This document shows positions 1 to 10,749 of a DNA stretch of 64,000 bases, piece by piece. Both the position numbers and the translations under genes were made by a program. How positions within the stretch are numbered: the stretch's first letter is position 1; every line of letters begins with the position of its first letter. The stretch is from assembly GCA_021234155.1 (NCBI GenBank), contig JAJEKV010000065.1, positions 4,829,594 through 4,893,593 on the forward strand. Reading direction: 5' to 3'. Under the pieces are notes generated by a model. The model was not told where the DNA came from, did no database searches, and saw only the letters and a list, made by a program, of their open reading frames with translations. This stretch comes from Isoetes taiwanensis (Eukaryota > Streptophyta > Lycopodiopsida > Isoetales > Isoetaceae).

Positions 1-950
1 TGGATACTAGAGCCCTAAATCCGTGTACATAGGGATTACAGAGATGAGGACAGACACTCGCTCCGATCTGAATGAGGCTTTGCATTTTTTGAATTAGTGT
101 CATGCATATACATGTTAATGGAGTAGTATTTGCTTGACTGACTGGAGTCGTAAGACTTGATCGCCCTCACCATCTTCTGATACGATTCCAAGATGCACTT
201 AGTCGACTCCATATTCTTCAGCATGACAATCATCTCAAAGGTACCAACTTCTCAGTACAAGAAGACATCCTCATCTTTAGGTTTGCAAGCGAGAGGAGTT
301 AGGCAAATGAAAGAAGCGCAGATTCAAAAGAAGTGGGCAGTAGGTACATCAATTATTCTAGACCACTAGCCATCCAAACATTGGTTTGGTTATGTTTATA
401 ACATCGACCATATATTATTACCTAGAATTTAAAGTCTGATTTGATCGTCTGAGTTAAGGGCAAAGTCATAGTTTCTTGTAGGCTTTTGCCCAAGCTTTGT
501 AACGTTTTCATTATTTCTCTTGATTTTCTGGTTTGTTCTAACCCATTGTATGTGTCCCATGGCCTATTAATCTCCGTGGATGTTACAAAATCTATCCTAT
601 TCTATTCTCTAGAGTTAAATATCAATATACTTATAGGTTTGTACCATCTCAATTAAGCGACACTGATATATGAAGAAGGGTTGTTCTTTCTTTAATTGTA
701 GAGAGAGAAGCTCGATGTATTTTCTTTACTATTATTTGGTTTTAGCTTTCGAAGAAAGTTAAAAGCATATTGTAACTAGCTATCGAGATACTATGAATTG
801 CCCAATGCCATGAACAATAGTGTATCTTTAGCAGTGTTGTTACGATACGAGTACGGTACCCTTCAAGTACTGAGCATACTGCACTGGAGGTATGGTATGT
901 ACAAAAAAAAATGCAATGTTTTGTGTCAAATTTTGGTAGTTTTCAATACA
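1..950. other. AT-rich stretch without a recognisable gene
   Basis: I see no convincing coding exon, RNA gene or transposon end on either strand. The short open frames have no recognisable protein character. From about 839 the sequence becomes rich in GTAC words leading into the tandem repeat at 951. Confidence 0.5.
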
Positions 951-1040
951 AGTACGATAAGTATTTTATAGGCATGTACTTATTTTATAGGTACAGTAAG
1001 TAACTTATAAGTACAATACGTATTTTATAAGTATAGTAAC
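951..1040 (+). repeat. Degenerate ~20-bp tandem repeat (GTAC..TATTTTATA)
   Basis: Four to five imperfect units start at about 951, 972, 991, 1010 and 1030. Each has a GTAC-like start and an A/T-rich tail such as TATTTTATA. The flanks on both sides (839-900 and 1055-1120) are also enriched in GTAC and TACG words. Confidence 0.65.
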
Positions 1041-1361
1041 AAGACTTTTTAACGTACTTTTTTTTCCAGTGCATTAAAAACTCAAAGGTACGTTACGAGG
1101 TACGTCATGTTAAAGACTTACAATATCATAGAGATACGATAAGTACAGAACAATACTAATTCTAGAATGGGGCTCACATGAAAACGACAAAAACCTCCAT
1201 AGATAGATAGGCTTCTCATTCATCTCAGCAAATTTTCTACAATGGTGGATAGTGGATAGCCGCACACATGCGAACTACCCACAAAGAAAAATAAAGGGAA
1301 TATCCAATTATACAACTTGGACCCCATGAAATACAATGCTAATAGATGTTTAGTCTGTGTA

Positions 1362-1447
1362 CCTGCCGAAAGCTTATCACCGGGATTAAAAAACCCCGCC
1401 CTTTCGGGTTTTCGAGGAAAACCCCTAGTGATAAGCCTTCGGCAAGG
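1362..1447 (+). repeat. Foldback element, copy 1
   Basis: Arms of about 19 bases pair with one or two mismatches: TGCCGAAAGCTTATCAC near 1364 against GTGATAAGCCTTCGGCA ending near 1444. The interior holds a smaller hairpin (AAAACCCCG with CGGGTTTT). The same interior, with CTTATTACTG/CAGTAATAAG arms, appears in reverse orientation at 6830-6900, so this is a dispersed family and not a chance palindrome. Confidence 0.65.
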
Positions 1448-1569
1448 GGCTTGGACAAATGTAAGGCTGAGAATTCGCTCCCAAAAAACCCATGAATGGA
1501 GAAATCGAAGCTGCTGCTGCTGCCGCTTGCTAACCTGTACCTGCACATCACCGACACTAGAACAAATGT

Positions 1570-1673
1570 GACAAAACAAACCTCCCAAAGTGGAGGGGCT
1601 GATCATGCGTGCCACGCGACAACAAAACAAAAACCTCTTCAAATAGAGGGCTGGTCACGCGTGCCAGATGACA
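1570..1673 (+). repeat. Two-unit ~52-bp tandem repeat
   Basis: Two diverged units (about 1570-1622 and 1623-1673) share the order CAAAACAAA..CCTC, GAGGG.CTG.TCA, GCGTGCCA and a terminal GACAA. Confidence 0.55.
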
Positions 1674-1704
1674 AATACATTAAACAATTAAGGGAGGGAG
1701 GGTG

Positions 1705-1887
1705 GGTTTCAAAGAATAGAGAATAAGGTACTGCTGAGAGAGAAGAGGAAGTGCCGATGAGACGTTGATGAAGAACCTCGCTTAATATAGCGATCTCCCA
1801 ACCAGAGAAGGCATGCAATGCATGCATGCGAGACATGCATGCTCGCCCCCTCTAGAATCTCGATCCGAGGGCTCGGATCGATGGAAT
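1705..1887 (+). repeat. 183-bp direct repeat, copy A
   Basis: Nearly identical to 2081-2263, differing by only a few bases. It contains RY-type words (GCATGCAATGCATGCATG) and a 20-base palindrome at 1861-1880 with arms CGATCCGAG and CTCGGATCG. A long minus-strand open frame spans both copies and the spacer, but it follows the repeat and looks like nothing known. Confidence 0.85.
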
Positions 1888-2080
1888 TCTCGAATAGGGC
1901 TCGCATGAAAACGACAAAAACCTCCCGAATAGAAGAGAACTTCCTTATCAAAATGGGATCGAGGACGAAGGTCAAAGGATTATGGATAAAGAAGAGGCAA
2001 GGCCGAGAAAGGACATGCCACACCATGAAAGAAATGCCAAATTGGTCGATCCAAGTAGGGAGAAGCCCCTCCCCTTGCAT

Positions 2081-2263
2081 GGTTTCAAAGAATAGAGAAT
2101 AAGGTACTGCTGAGAGAGAAGAGGAAGCGCCGATGAGACGTTGATGAAGAACCTCGCCTAATATAGCGATCTCCCAACCAGAGAAGGCATGCAATGCATG
2201 CATGCGAGACATGCATGCTCGCCCCCTCTAGAATCTCGATCCGAGGGCTCGGATCGATGGAAT
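2081..2263 (+). repeat. 183-bp direct repeat, copy B
   Basis: Second copy of the unit at 1705-1887, including the RY words and the palindrome (2237-2256). The 193-bp spacer begins with a word also found near 1172 (CACATGAAAACGACAAAAAC, with G for A in the spacer), so the block was built from several small duplications. Confidence 0.85.
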
Positions 2264-2385
2264 CTTTAGCACAAGCTCTGGATAAGGTGACAAAATATGA
2301 GCAAGTTGATGTTCCATGTGTTCATGCCATAATATTATATGCTTTAAGCAGAGAATAGATCATATGTAGAAATGGTACCAGAACT

Positions 2386-2829
2386 AATATGTAGCATAAT
2401 AACAGGGGGTTCCAGGGGGATTTGATATGGATGTATAAATCACTATCCTTGAGACAGATCATATCCCCAAAACACGTGGTTATTAAAAAGAAAGAAAAAA
2501 ACATAGATTCAATAGATAAAATAAGCATGTTAGTTTGTTAGTTATATTAGTTAAACCATTCTTATTAGGATATTGAATTATTTTGGTAGAAGTTCGAGTC
2601 TGCATATCTCAAATTCTAAAATCTTAGGCGAACTCGTATAGAGACGAGTCCTGGTATTTCATATTCCAAAACCTTAGGAGGACCTGTATTTCATATTTCA
2701 AAATTATAGGCGTCCCTAGCCATTAATGACCATAATCGAAACGAAAGGCACTCAGCAGCTCCAACATACGATCTGGGCCATAGGATGGACAAATCTCACG
2801 ATTAAGGTAGTCCAAAGTGCACCTTGTTT
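2386..2829 (+). repeat. SINE-like dispersed repeat, diverged copy
   Basis: Aligns over about 440 bases with 28355-28798 and 41607-42050. Shared landmarks are ATATGTAGCA..AATAACA, a GGGGGATTTGATATGGATGTA block, TATTAGGA.ATTGA, a B-box-like word (AAGTTCGAGTCTG, 2591-2603) and a final GTGCACCT.GTT. The A box is degenerate in this copy. Confidence 0.6.
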
Positions 2830-4319
2830 AGAATATGTAGAAAAAAAAATGTGTAAATAGAATCAAGAAAACTAGTAATGGCATTGAAGATATACACTTG
2901 TATACACCTTCTTTTAGTGAGATTCTATAAACAAAATTCACAAGCATACCACGCATGGAAGCCAAGGCAAACCTTAGTAACCATCTCATCTACAATATTG
3001 TACACGAGTCTGCTTGTTTACAAAGCAAATTCTTACCATTTTGCCTTGGCAAGACCTTTGCTTGAAGGTTGTTAAGTTAAAAGCCTCAAAATGGAGCTGC
3101 TGTATCTATCCAAAATACTGATCACTAACATACGATAGGCATAAGAAGGCAATTCTTAGCATTCTAGAATGTTTTCAAAGTTTGGATTGTGTTTAGTAAC
3201 ATGTGGTAGATTTTAAAAAGCTTTACGCTTTGGTCTTACCAGTCATAAATAGTTTACGTTCTTTAGAAGGGCGGGTCAAGTTCTAGCCTTCACCCCCCTT
3301 TCATGCTGAGGTACAATGACGACATCATCCTAGAGCTTATCAAGCAGAAGATTAGGCAAAGGGAAAAAAGAAGGCAAAAAATTTTAGGCCTACGATTCTG
3401 ACAATTAGTTTGCCAAAGGAAGATGTTGTTATTTAGAAGATTAACGCATAATTAATTTTTTGAATTCTTGTAGATCTCAAACCTTCTGGGCATAAAAGGG
3501 ACCAAAAAGCTTAGCCCCACGATCACATGGAAAAGTACAAAAAAGAATTTCTACCATCGAAAAAAGAACAAAAATTTGTAGCCATTACATCTTTAGATAT
3601 ATTAGAATATTCCTTAAGATGCCAAATGGCAACCCTTTCCTCTACCTATAAGCTGAACAAAATATACAATTGGCCCAACATACAATAGGAAGACTAGACG
3701 TTGGATGATCAACTTGGTGAGGGTACACGCCATTTTGACTATAATAATCAGTGCCATATAAGGTCTTAATGCAACCTTCTTCATAACTTCTGGCTTAAGT
3801 GTCAGATTTGAGTATTTTTTAGTGCGCAAATTGGTGAGGTTTCCATTGGCGTATAGCTTCTATAGTTTGGTGAGTCTAATTGAGTTGGATTTGAGATTTT
3901 AAAATTTCGGCCACCATAGCAAACCATAGTGTGCAAGCTTCTGAAATGTGTTCTTCAACCATGGATGTCTTTAAAGTGACAGGTGGTGATGCTATCTCTT
4001 CCTCTATGCATAATATGCAGTCTTCCTTGTCGCTTCTTAATTTATCAAATAGTTCTTGCCTTAATCCTTTTGATCATATTCCTGTTAATATTAGCTTTTC
4101 TTTTTGTTGAAGAACGTCAGACTTTATTTAATCAAAGAATCAAATACAAGTATAAGTGCAAAAACAGGAATAAAATCTCAGCGGATAAGCAAAGACCCAC
4201 CGAGTGAAGCAACCTGCCTAAGCATAAGAGCGCACATCCAAATACTCCTCAAAGATTAATCGCCTCTTACGAGGAGCAAAAGAAGAACATTGGTACGACT
4301 TAGCAATGTGACCTTGAGC
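2830..4319. other. Region without recognisable genes
   Basis: Only short open frames of low-complexity or hydrophobic composition occur on either strand. None shows a conserved domain or plausible flanking splice sites. I see no transposon terminus here. Confidence 0.4.
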
Positions 4320-4770
4320 TTATTGGAGAACACAGTTATCTGCCACATCCAAACCTAGATTACCAGTCTTCGTCTTTTCCAGATAGTCCAAAGCAACCAC
4401 ACTGCTGCACGATGAAAAGCCTGGCTTTGTAACTTCGCCCAAGTACTTGGATAAATTGCCAAGAGCACTTGTTGACTTGTTAAGGAAGCTTGAAAAAGGG
4501 AGAACAACCAATTCCATATCTATCTGAGGCGATCACACATAAAAAACTTAGATTCACGGTTGCATACTGAACACTGATCTGACACGTTAATACATATAGT
4601 TCACAAGTTTGCACTCCTTGACCTCCTCATGACAAACCCATATCAATATATCTGCTTGGTGTGGCAGAATAGGCTATAGATAGTCAACAACTTTTTGCCA
4701 AAGAGCTCTATCCCATTGCCCCAACAAAAACTTTAGCTGAAACGCCTCCCATGATAGCAGCTAGTCTGAG

Positions 4771-5425
4771 TCATGCGATGCTGCAATTGTGAAGATTTCT
4801 GCCATTTTCCAACGTCGTTGAGTCAATAGGTGCACTGTTAGCACAAAGTGGTGCATTGTTTGCCAGAGGGATCCACCAACAAGGTGCATTCAAATGAGCA
4901 CAAGCGACTGGACTGATGTGAAATAATGTTTTAACTGTGTGCCAGGAATCTAATAATCTCTTTAAAAATGGAGAAGCATTATGATAAGGTCGCAACTCAT
5001 AAAATAGACTCCATGGGAGAACATATTTAAGTGTGACTTTACCAAAAGAAATACAGTGGGTAAGAGCCTGTGCAATAAGTCGTAACCCAAGAGAATCATC
5101 CTTACCCATGAGAAGCCTCCAAATGAATTTTGAGATCAAAACTTTACTCTATAAATGGATATCAATCATGCCCACCTCCAGCAAACTTAGGCTTTATACA
5201 CTTAGACCATATAATCTTTACCACAGCCCCTGCTTCAATTCCACCCCAAATAAAGTTTCTGATAACACCCACAATTTCCGAAAACTTTGATTGGGGAGCA
5301 AGAATGGCAGAAGCCATATAGACATGCGTGTTGCTCAAGACATGCTTGGCAACTGTTACCCTTCCAAGTATAGAGAGTTTAGCAGTATCCTACCAAAAAA
5401 GGTGCCCCCCCAACCTCTCTAAGAT
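4771..5425 (-). pseudogene. LINE ORF2, post-RT segment
   Basis: On the minus strand this reads TAKLSILGRVTVAKHVLSNT, then IRNFIWGGIEAG, then (5139-4771) ISKFIWRLLMGKDD and LPWSLFYELRP. These follow the order of the region after the RT in plant L1 ORF2. It completes the element interrupted at 6969. A similar segment (KILIAKFIWMIFGKK) appears in the second L1 fragment near 16.0 kb. Internal stops show that it is not functional. Confidence 0.75.
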
Positions 5426-5436
5426 GCTCGGGATGG

Positions 5437-6773
5437 TTGCAGCTGACAAGCAGTAGTATCGGGGTTCGTCAGGGATGCTCTCTCTCCCCAACATTGTTTG
5501 GGCTTTACATTGATCAATTGGAGAGCTGGCTTGCTGATAATGGGGGCGACAGAGCTCACCTTCTCCACCAGATCATCAGGCAGTTAATATATGCTGATGA
5601 TGTGGGCCTCCTAGCTTATACACCAGCAGACATGCAACGACATCTCGATGCCCTGGACACATTCTACCAAACAACTGATATGCGCATCAACCTGGCCAAG
5701 ACTAAGGTGGTTCTCATATCATCCTCACATCAGCCGAGGATCCCCACCTTCAGTTACCGAGGGCAGAATGTGGAAGTGGCATCCACATATAAATATCTGG
5801 GAGTGGAGTTTCCTTCTACTATGCACTGGGACACATCCATACGGCTATGAGTGACAGCGGGCTGGAAGGCACTATATGCAATGCAAAACAATAGTCATAG
5901 AGCGGAGTTGTATGATTGGGCCCATCATTCACACCTGCTCAAAGTCTTAGTGGAGCCTGTCCTTTTATATGGGGTTGAAGTATGGTGCCCAGTAGTATCC
6001 CTCGCTACTTGGAATGACTTGGAGCAGGTGCAGAAAGCCTTCTTGGTACGAGCACTAGGGGTGAAGTCCACAGTCCCATATCAAATTCTACTGCAGGAGA
6101 TGGGATTCTTGCCTCTTCAGAGGGCGGCCCTTGATCGCCACATTATCTATTTTCAGAAGGTGGTCAATATGGACGATGCCCGTCTCCCTAACCTAGCTTA
6201 TATCATGGCAATGGGGCCGCAGCGCCTCAAGGCGTGCTGGCTCAATGGTTGGCTAGATGGAATGTGCAGGAGCACAAGTGCAAACATGTGCAAACAGAGG
6301 CAGATCGCCATAGCTTGAGGCAGTATCTTGACGCTTGCTTCCTCAGCAATCTTTGGGATGCCAGTGCCCTTGAACAGGTCAAGACAGCACACTACCAGCG
6401 CCACATAAATCCCACAATGGAACGAGGCCCGCAATGCTACCTGCGTACCTACTTGCCCATGAAAAGGCGCAGACTCATTGCGTCCATTCGCACAGGAGCA
6501 CACCATCTTCGAATTGAGACGGGCATATGGATTGGTGAGCCACGCCAGGACAGGCTCTGTCAATGCTACCAAATGGGAGTCATTGAGGATGAATCTCATA
6601 CCCTTCAAAGTTGCCTAGCATACGATCAAATCCGGACGCGCTATGCTGAGTTGGTTAGGCCTGGCCCGCCGCTACATGTGACATTGAGCACGGTTTCCGT
6701 ACGGGTGCTGGGATCATACCTTCAGAAGATTATGGACATGCGAGATCAGCTATGTCCTCGGGCACACACTTGA
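5437..6773 (+). pseudogene. LINE reverse transcriptase C-terminal half with a C2HC-like tail
   Basis: The frame opens in RT motif B (IGVRQGCSLSPTLF) and continues through the catalytic YADD (LIYADDVGLLAYT) and KYLGVEF. It meets a stop at 5848-5850 where TGA replaces a likely CGA. It resumes as VTAGWKALYAMQ and shifts frame near 6235. It ends in a knuckle-like motif (CQCYQMGVIEDESHTLQSC). The same order, with CKVCGSNEIEDEAHFVLHC, is seen at 22456-23335. The CGA-to-TGA change is what deamination of a methylated cytosine would give. The fragment cannot be active. Confidence 0.85.
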
Positions 6774-6829
6774 CATGTATATATATATTTCTTTCATGAT
6801 GATGTATACTTGTGCAGTTTGATAGCATT

Positions 6830-6900
6830 CTTATTACTGCCACGGTTTTTCCCTCGAAAACCCTTTGGGGCGGGGGTTTTTTAACCCGGACAGTAATAAG
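6830..6900 (-). repeat. Foldback element, copy 2
   Basis: Ten-base perfect arms CTTATTACTG and CAGTAATAAG extend to about 16 bases with two mismatches. The reverse complement of its interior (GGGTTAAAAAACCCC..GCCC..GGGTTTTCGAGG) matches the element at 1362-1447. It lies inside the 3' UTR of the plus-strand LINE; the related LINE at 23.4 kb lacks it, so it probably inserted separately. Confidence 0.65.
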
Positions 6901-6968
6901 TTTGCTGCGCTCCTTCTGGGTCCCATAGGCCGATTGGTCTCAGTGGACGATAAAAATCATTCTTTCTT

Positions 6969-9274
6969 CTATAGCATCAGAAATTGAGACATGAATATCC
7001 ACAGAGATACCAAGAAGCTTGGTTGTCTTCCCATGAGGTAACACCTTCCAGGGGTAGGCAAGAACACAAGGTGGAACTCATCATCTAGAGTCCATAACGT
7101 AGAATACTTTTGCCAACCGACCCCAACTCCAGAGGCTAAGGAAAATGTGTCAAGTAGAAGCTTGGCATTTTGGAGATTATCATCTTCTGCTATCAAGAAT
7201 AAAAAGGTATCATCTGCATATTGATTAATAATTTCTTGAGAGCCATTCTCCATAGGTAGGCCCCTAATCACATCATCCTCAGCAGCACTAAAGAACAATT
7301 GTGAAAGCACCTCTGCCACTATTGTAAAAAGCAATGCAGCCAAGGGGCAACCTTGACAAACTCCTCTACCAACAGAAAAGATGGCAGAGGGCTCTCCCTG
7401 GAAAGGGACTGTAGATCTTGCAGAAGTATACAGCTTCATCACATCTCTTGTGAATGGGATACCAAACCCTAAGGCCAATAAACACTTCTCTAGAAAACCC
7501 CAGTCCACACTGTCATACGCCTTCGCAAAGTCAAGTTTGAGATATACAATGCGATGGGCATTTAACCTTGCCCAGTACATGCCTTCGTATGTCGCGCCAA
7601 CATTATCAAGAATACAACTTCCAGGCAAGAATCCTGTTTGGGTTGAGGATATCGACTCAGCAAGAATAACAGAAAGTTTCTGCCAGAGCTTTCGCAAAAA
7701 TCTTATACACCATAGAGAGCAAGGTTATAGGATGCCAATCCAAAATGGTCTTGGGTTCTTTACACTTGGGGATACGGGAAATGGTACCTGTATTAAGAAT
7801 TTTGTCCAAACTTCTGTATCTTCTAAACTCACAAAATGCATTATATATATCATCTCCAATCCAGTTCCAATATTCTTAAAAAAATTCTACCGGAAAACCA
7901 TCAAGACCTGGACATTTTCCTTTCTCCAATAGATTGGCCGCTATACCAAGGTCATCCCTAGTGATATTTGTCTCCAAACGTGAACGTTGCTCTGCCAAAA
8001 CAATAGAACGCACTTTAATCAACACAGCCGATTGCATGTCCTCTTGAAAAGGCAAGCGATGTCGAGCAAAGAATGTTGCAAAATGATTATGAAGATATTG
8101 CTTTAGCTGCGCGGGGTCAGAGGCCTCTGAGCCATCTGGGAGAATGAGAGAATTAACAGAAGTTGCTATCCTCCTCCTTTTAGCCTCTCTGAAAAAGAAG
8201 TGTGAACGCTTATCACTAGATTTAAACCATTGTAAGTCAGCTTTTAGCTTAGCTCCAGTCACCTGTTGAATTTCAATCTCCTTAATTTCTGTCAAGATCT
8301 ATTTCTCTCTAATTCCAAATGAAGGAGCTTGAGCTCTGCATATTTGTAACTCCTGATATAAGGCTGTCAATTGACCTCTAGCCTCTAGCACTTTGCGATG
8401 ACCCCACTCCTTAGCAAAAGATTTGACTGCCGCCATAGCAGCTACTACCTCTGACATCCCCCTTGATGGAGAGAATGCCTATGACAACACATCTTTACAA
8501 CCCGTTTTAAACTAATCATTCTTCAAGTAACTGCTATTGAGCTTGAAAAATATTTTAGTAGGTCTCCTATCATTTGCCAGCAAAGATGAAACCCATTGTG
8601 GGTTGTGCTCTGAAATGGAGCTATCCAAAAGATTAATACTGTGAAAAGGAAGTACCAAGCCAGCAGCAATAACATTATAATAGCCAGGATCATGACGACC
8701 ATAGGCTCGACTATAACCCTTCCAACCATTATACCATGTATATGACTGGTCCCCATGAATTTCTGCCCATCCACATCCAGCAAGAAACGTCGCCATTGTT
8801 CCCTCTCAAATCCTTGGATTACTTGTGATCCCCTACGACATATATTAGCTTCGTCTTCCACCATATTAAAATCACCGACCATAAACCAAGCAACATTACT
8901 TCCAAGTCTAAGCACCTTACTTGTCAAAGAAACCCAGTCGATTGTGAACATCAACATTTACAATACCTCATTCCTGACCCTTTCCTGCCATTTAACAATA
9001 ATCCAACGACCAAACTTATCAATCTGAGTAAATGTAACATCAATAGAAGATCTCCAAGCAGTGAGACCCCAGCTTTAGATGAGTTAGCTGCCGCAATAAG
9101 AACATTGTATTCATGACCCAGAATGGAGGCCAACTTGTGTACATCACCTCTCTTACATTTGTGTTCTTGGAGGCAACAAAAAGCTATAGAAAGGTTGGAT
9201 AAATAAAGAGATAATATGCTTCTTTTACTTGAGGAAGAAGCAATGCCTCGAACATTCCATGACACAATATTCAT
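6969..9274 (-). pseudogene. LINE ORF2: endonuclease and reverse transcriptase (broken)
   Basis: ORF2 of L1-type LINEs nicks the target and copies the RNA into DNA. It starts with MNIVSWNVRGI, the usual APE-endonuclease start, followed by CLQEHKCKR. A later frame holds the endonuclease motif GDFNMVEDE (8957-8523). The linker contains KCPGLDGFPVEFF (near 7880). The reverse transcriptase region has LDFAKAYDSVDW, GVCQGCPLAALLF and the catalytic YADD in NQYADDTFLFL. At least three frame changes are needed to read it through. It is truncated at 6969 by the plus-strand LINE and continues beyond it at 5425. Confidence 0.88.
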
Positions 9275-9510
9275 AATACTGAATTGGGATGTTCCATTTC
9301 CATACTCACTACCTGCATGTCTACAACAGCAGCTTCAAAATATTCTTCTGGAAGATCTGCCCAACAAGCCTTAGAAAATGGTAAGGGGGAGCCTCCTCTC
9401 TGTTCCACCCTTCCATTGTGCACTCCTGCAATTCTTGATGGAGGAGAGCCTCCTCTCTGCTCCATCCTCCCCATATATTGTGCAGTCCTTTGCGAGTCCT
9501 TTAGAAACAA
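9271..9510 (-). pseudogene. C-terminal part of LINE ORF1
   Basis: A minus-strand frame ends in ADLPEEYFEAAVVDMQVVSM plus ten more residues. Its stop overlaps the ATG of the endonuclease frame as ATGA. This arrangement, directly before an MNIVSWNVRGI endonuclease start, indicates the end of an L1 ORF1. The upstream part is internally repetitive: two EQRGGSP blocks about 19 residues apart correspond to a near-duplicate of about 57 bases in the DNA. I see no RRM or zinc knuckle, so the assignment rests on position. Confidence 0.45.
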
Positions 9511-10050
9511 AGGACGAATGGGTCAGGGGCAGGTTTGATGCATGGCGGAGGCATCTTGGGAAACTAGTTGCTGTTAAAATTGAAGACCTGGAATTGGACA
9601 TGCTTGCTGAGTATTTGGAGGAGTTTATGCTTTGTTTGCGTCGAATCGACAGCAAGCCATATCCACCATACGCTTTATTATTGCTTTCTTTTATTACTAT
9701 TATTAGTTTATTATTGCTTTGTTTTATTTATTAGTTTGATTTCATCTGTTCTGACATGTTTTCTGTTGTGCAGATTGCAGAATCTGTTCCGTGGTTTCAA
9801 TAGAATCTTACGCCAGGCGCAGGATGCTAGGAGCATGAATACTCGACAGGAAGAGAAAGTAATTGACATTTATAAGGATGTGAAGTTCATGAAAGCTCGT
9901 AAGCTTTGGAGGTTGCGATGGAGGAATCTGCTGCTGGCGGGTTTACTCCAAAGAGGAAGAAGTCAGACATATTGAGCCGGGAAGACCAATCTAAAATTCT
10001 GGACAATTGTCTTCTATCCCGATGGACTGGGCTAGGATCTGTAGTAGATG
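9490..10050 (+). pseudogene. Decayed gene resembling the DUF3504/Crypton-like recombinase region
   Basis: The plus strand reads KDEWVRGRFDAWRRHLGK, YLEEFMLCLRRIDSKPYPPY, an AT-rich interruption of about 85 bases ending in a splice-like TTGCAG, and then NLFRGFNRILRQAQDARS and IDIYKDVKFMKARK. After a frame change it reads ALEVAMEESAAGG and KKSDILSREDQSKILDNCLL, with a stop at 10050. The order 'LRR.DG.PYPP.TLYNL..G..R.LR' followed by 'DP.F......L...M' is what I recall of the DUF3504 domain in ZMYM2/QRICH1-like proteins and Crypton recombinases. The tyrosine recombinase catalytic residues would lie downstream and are absent. The assignment is tentative. Confidence 0.45.
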
Positions 10051-10300
10051 CTTGAAGCCTTCCGAGGCACAGTCCAAAAGGGAGTAAAAGAGCCATATAA
10101 TGTGGAAGCCTTATACACCAAGTAACCATTGGTGAAAGGTCCTGGGAGGAAAGGGTAAAAGGGAGCTAGCTAACTATGCATATAAATATAGGAGGAAGGC
10201 GTCTATAGGAGATCATCTCTGGATGCGCGCTTCGTTCTCTCATGCAAGCCCTTTGCTCGGAGGATGAATCAGAGGAGCTTTGGTTCTACGATTGGGTGGC
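10051..10300 (+). promoter_or_regulatory. TATA-like sequence in a short intergenic stretch
   Basis: TATAAATATA occurs at 10181-10190, followed about 45 bases on by GC-richer sequence (GATGCGCGCTTCG). It could be a promoter of a lost element. No open frame of note follows, so its use is doubtful. Confidence 0.25.
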
Positions 10301-10749
10301 GAGTTCTACCACTTTCCTTCTTGTTGGCTGAGTCATATGAACGTAGCCAGATTCCATATTTGCTTGTTCGTAACACAGACTCCATGCCTATACTGCTTGC
10401 AGTTCTTCACGTTCCCCCAAAGAATGCTCTATGACTCTTCTTCAGCTTCACACATGGGACAGAGTGGGCTGACACAATTGTCCTATTTTGAGACTAGTCG
10501 TTAAGTCTAGGAATCTTGTGAATCACTTGCCAGAGAAAAGCAATGATACGCGGAGGGAGATGTTTTAGCCATGCATTTTCCTAGATGTATTTAATGTTCC
10601 CCCATGAGCACAAGTTTCCACTTGTTATACACTGGAATATCCCCTTAGTCCTCAAGTCTATGTAACATGACTTCACAAATTTGTTTAGATTGAGAGATGG
10701 ATGTGGAGCCCAAGCTCTTTGATCTTCTACACTTAGGGGCCATTCACAC

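Larger units (their letters stand above)
5426..6966 (+). mobile_element. 5'-truncated LINE (non-L1 family) nested in the L1 LINE
   Basis: A plus-strand LINE begins in the middle of the reverse transcriptase domain and runs to a 3' end reading ATAGGCCGATTGGTCTCAGT, then GGACGATAAAAATCATTC. A closely similar 3' end (TAATAGGCCTGATGGCCTCA, then ATAAAAGCAATTTTC) closes the LINE at 21649-23553, so both belong to one family whose tail is pyrimidine-rich and not poly-A. It is younger than the L1 element it interrupts. A foldback element sits in its 3' untranslated region at 6830-6900. No clear target-site duplication is visible. Confidence 0.8.
4320..9510 (-). mobile_element. L1-type LINE on the minus strand, split by another LINE
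   Basis: Read on the minus strand, the parts come in L1 order: end of ORF1 (9510-9271), endonuclease start (9274), linker (about 8295), reverse transcriptase (7697-6969) and the post-RT region (about 5425-4771). Between 6967 and 5425 lies an unrelated LINE on the plus strand. The reading on the two sides continues sensibly: the right part ends at KLLGISVDIHVSISDAIEER, and the left part resumes at LREVGGHLFW, then TAKLSILGRVTVAKHVLSNT. Frameshifts and stops show that the element is dead. The 3' limit near 4320 is uncertain; I did not find a poly-A tail or a clear target-site duplication. Confidence 0.8.

Noticed and set aside
1709-2212. 167-codon minus-strand open frame
   Set aside because: It spans the two 183-bp repeats and their spacer, has no recognisable domain, and part of it is simply repeated DNA.
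6198-6608. 136-codon minus-strand frame
   Set aside because: Shadow of the plus-strand LINE C-terminal region.
7381-7932. 183-codon plus-strand frame
   Set aside because: It lies opposite the RT and linker of the minus-strand LINE, whose YADD and other motifs are unmistakable.
10280-10504. 74-codon plus-strand frame
   Set aside because: The opposite strand carries the CPMCEAEEES zf-RVT-like motif of the L1 fragment.
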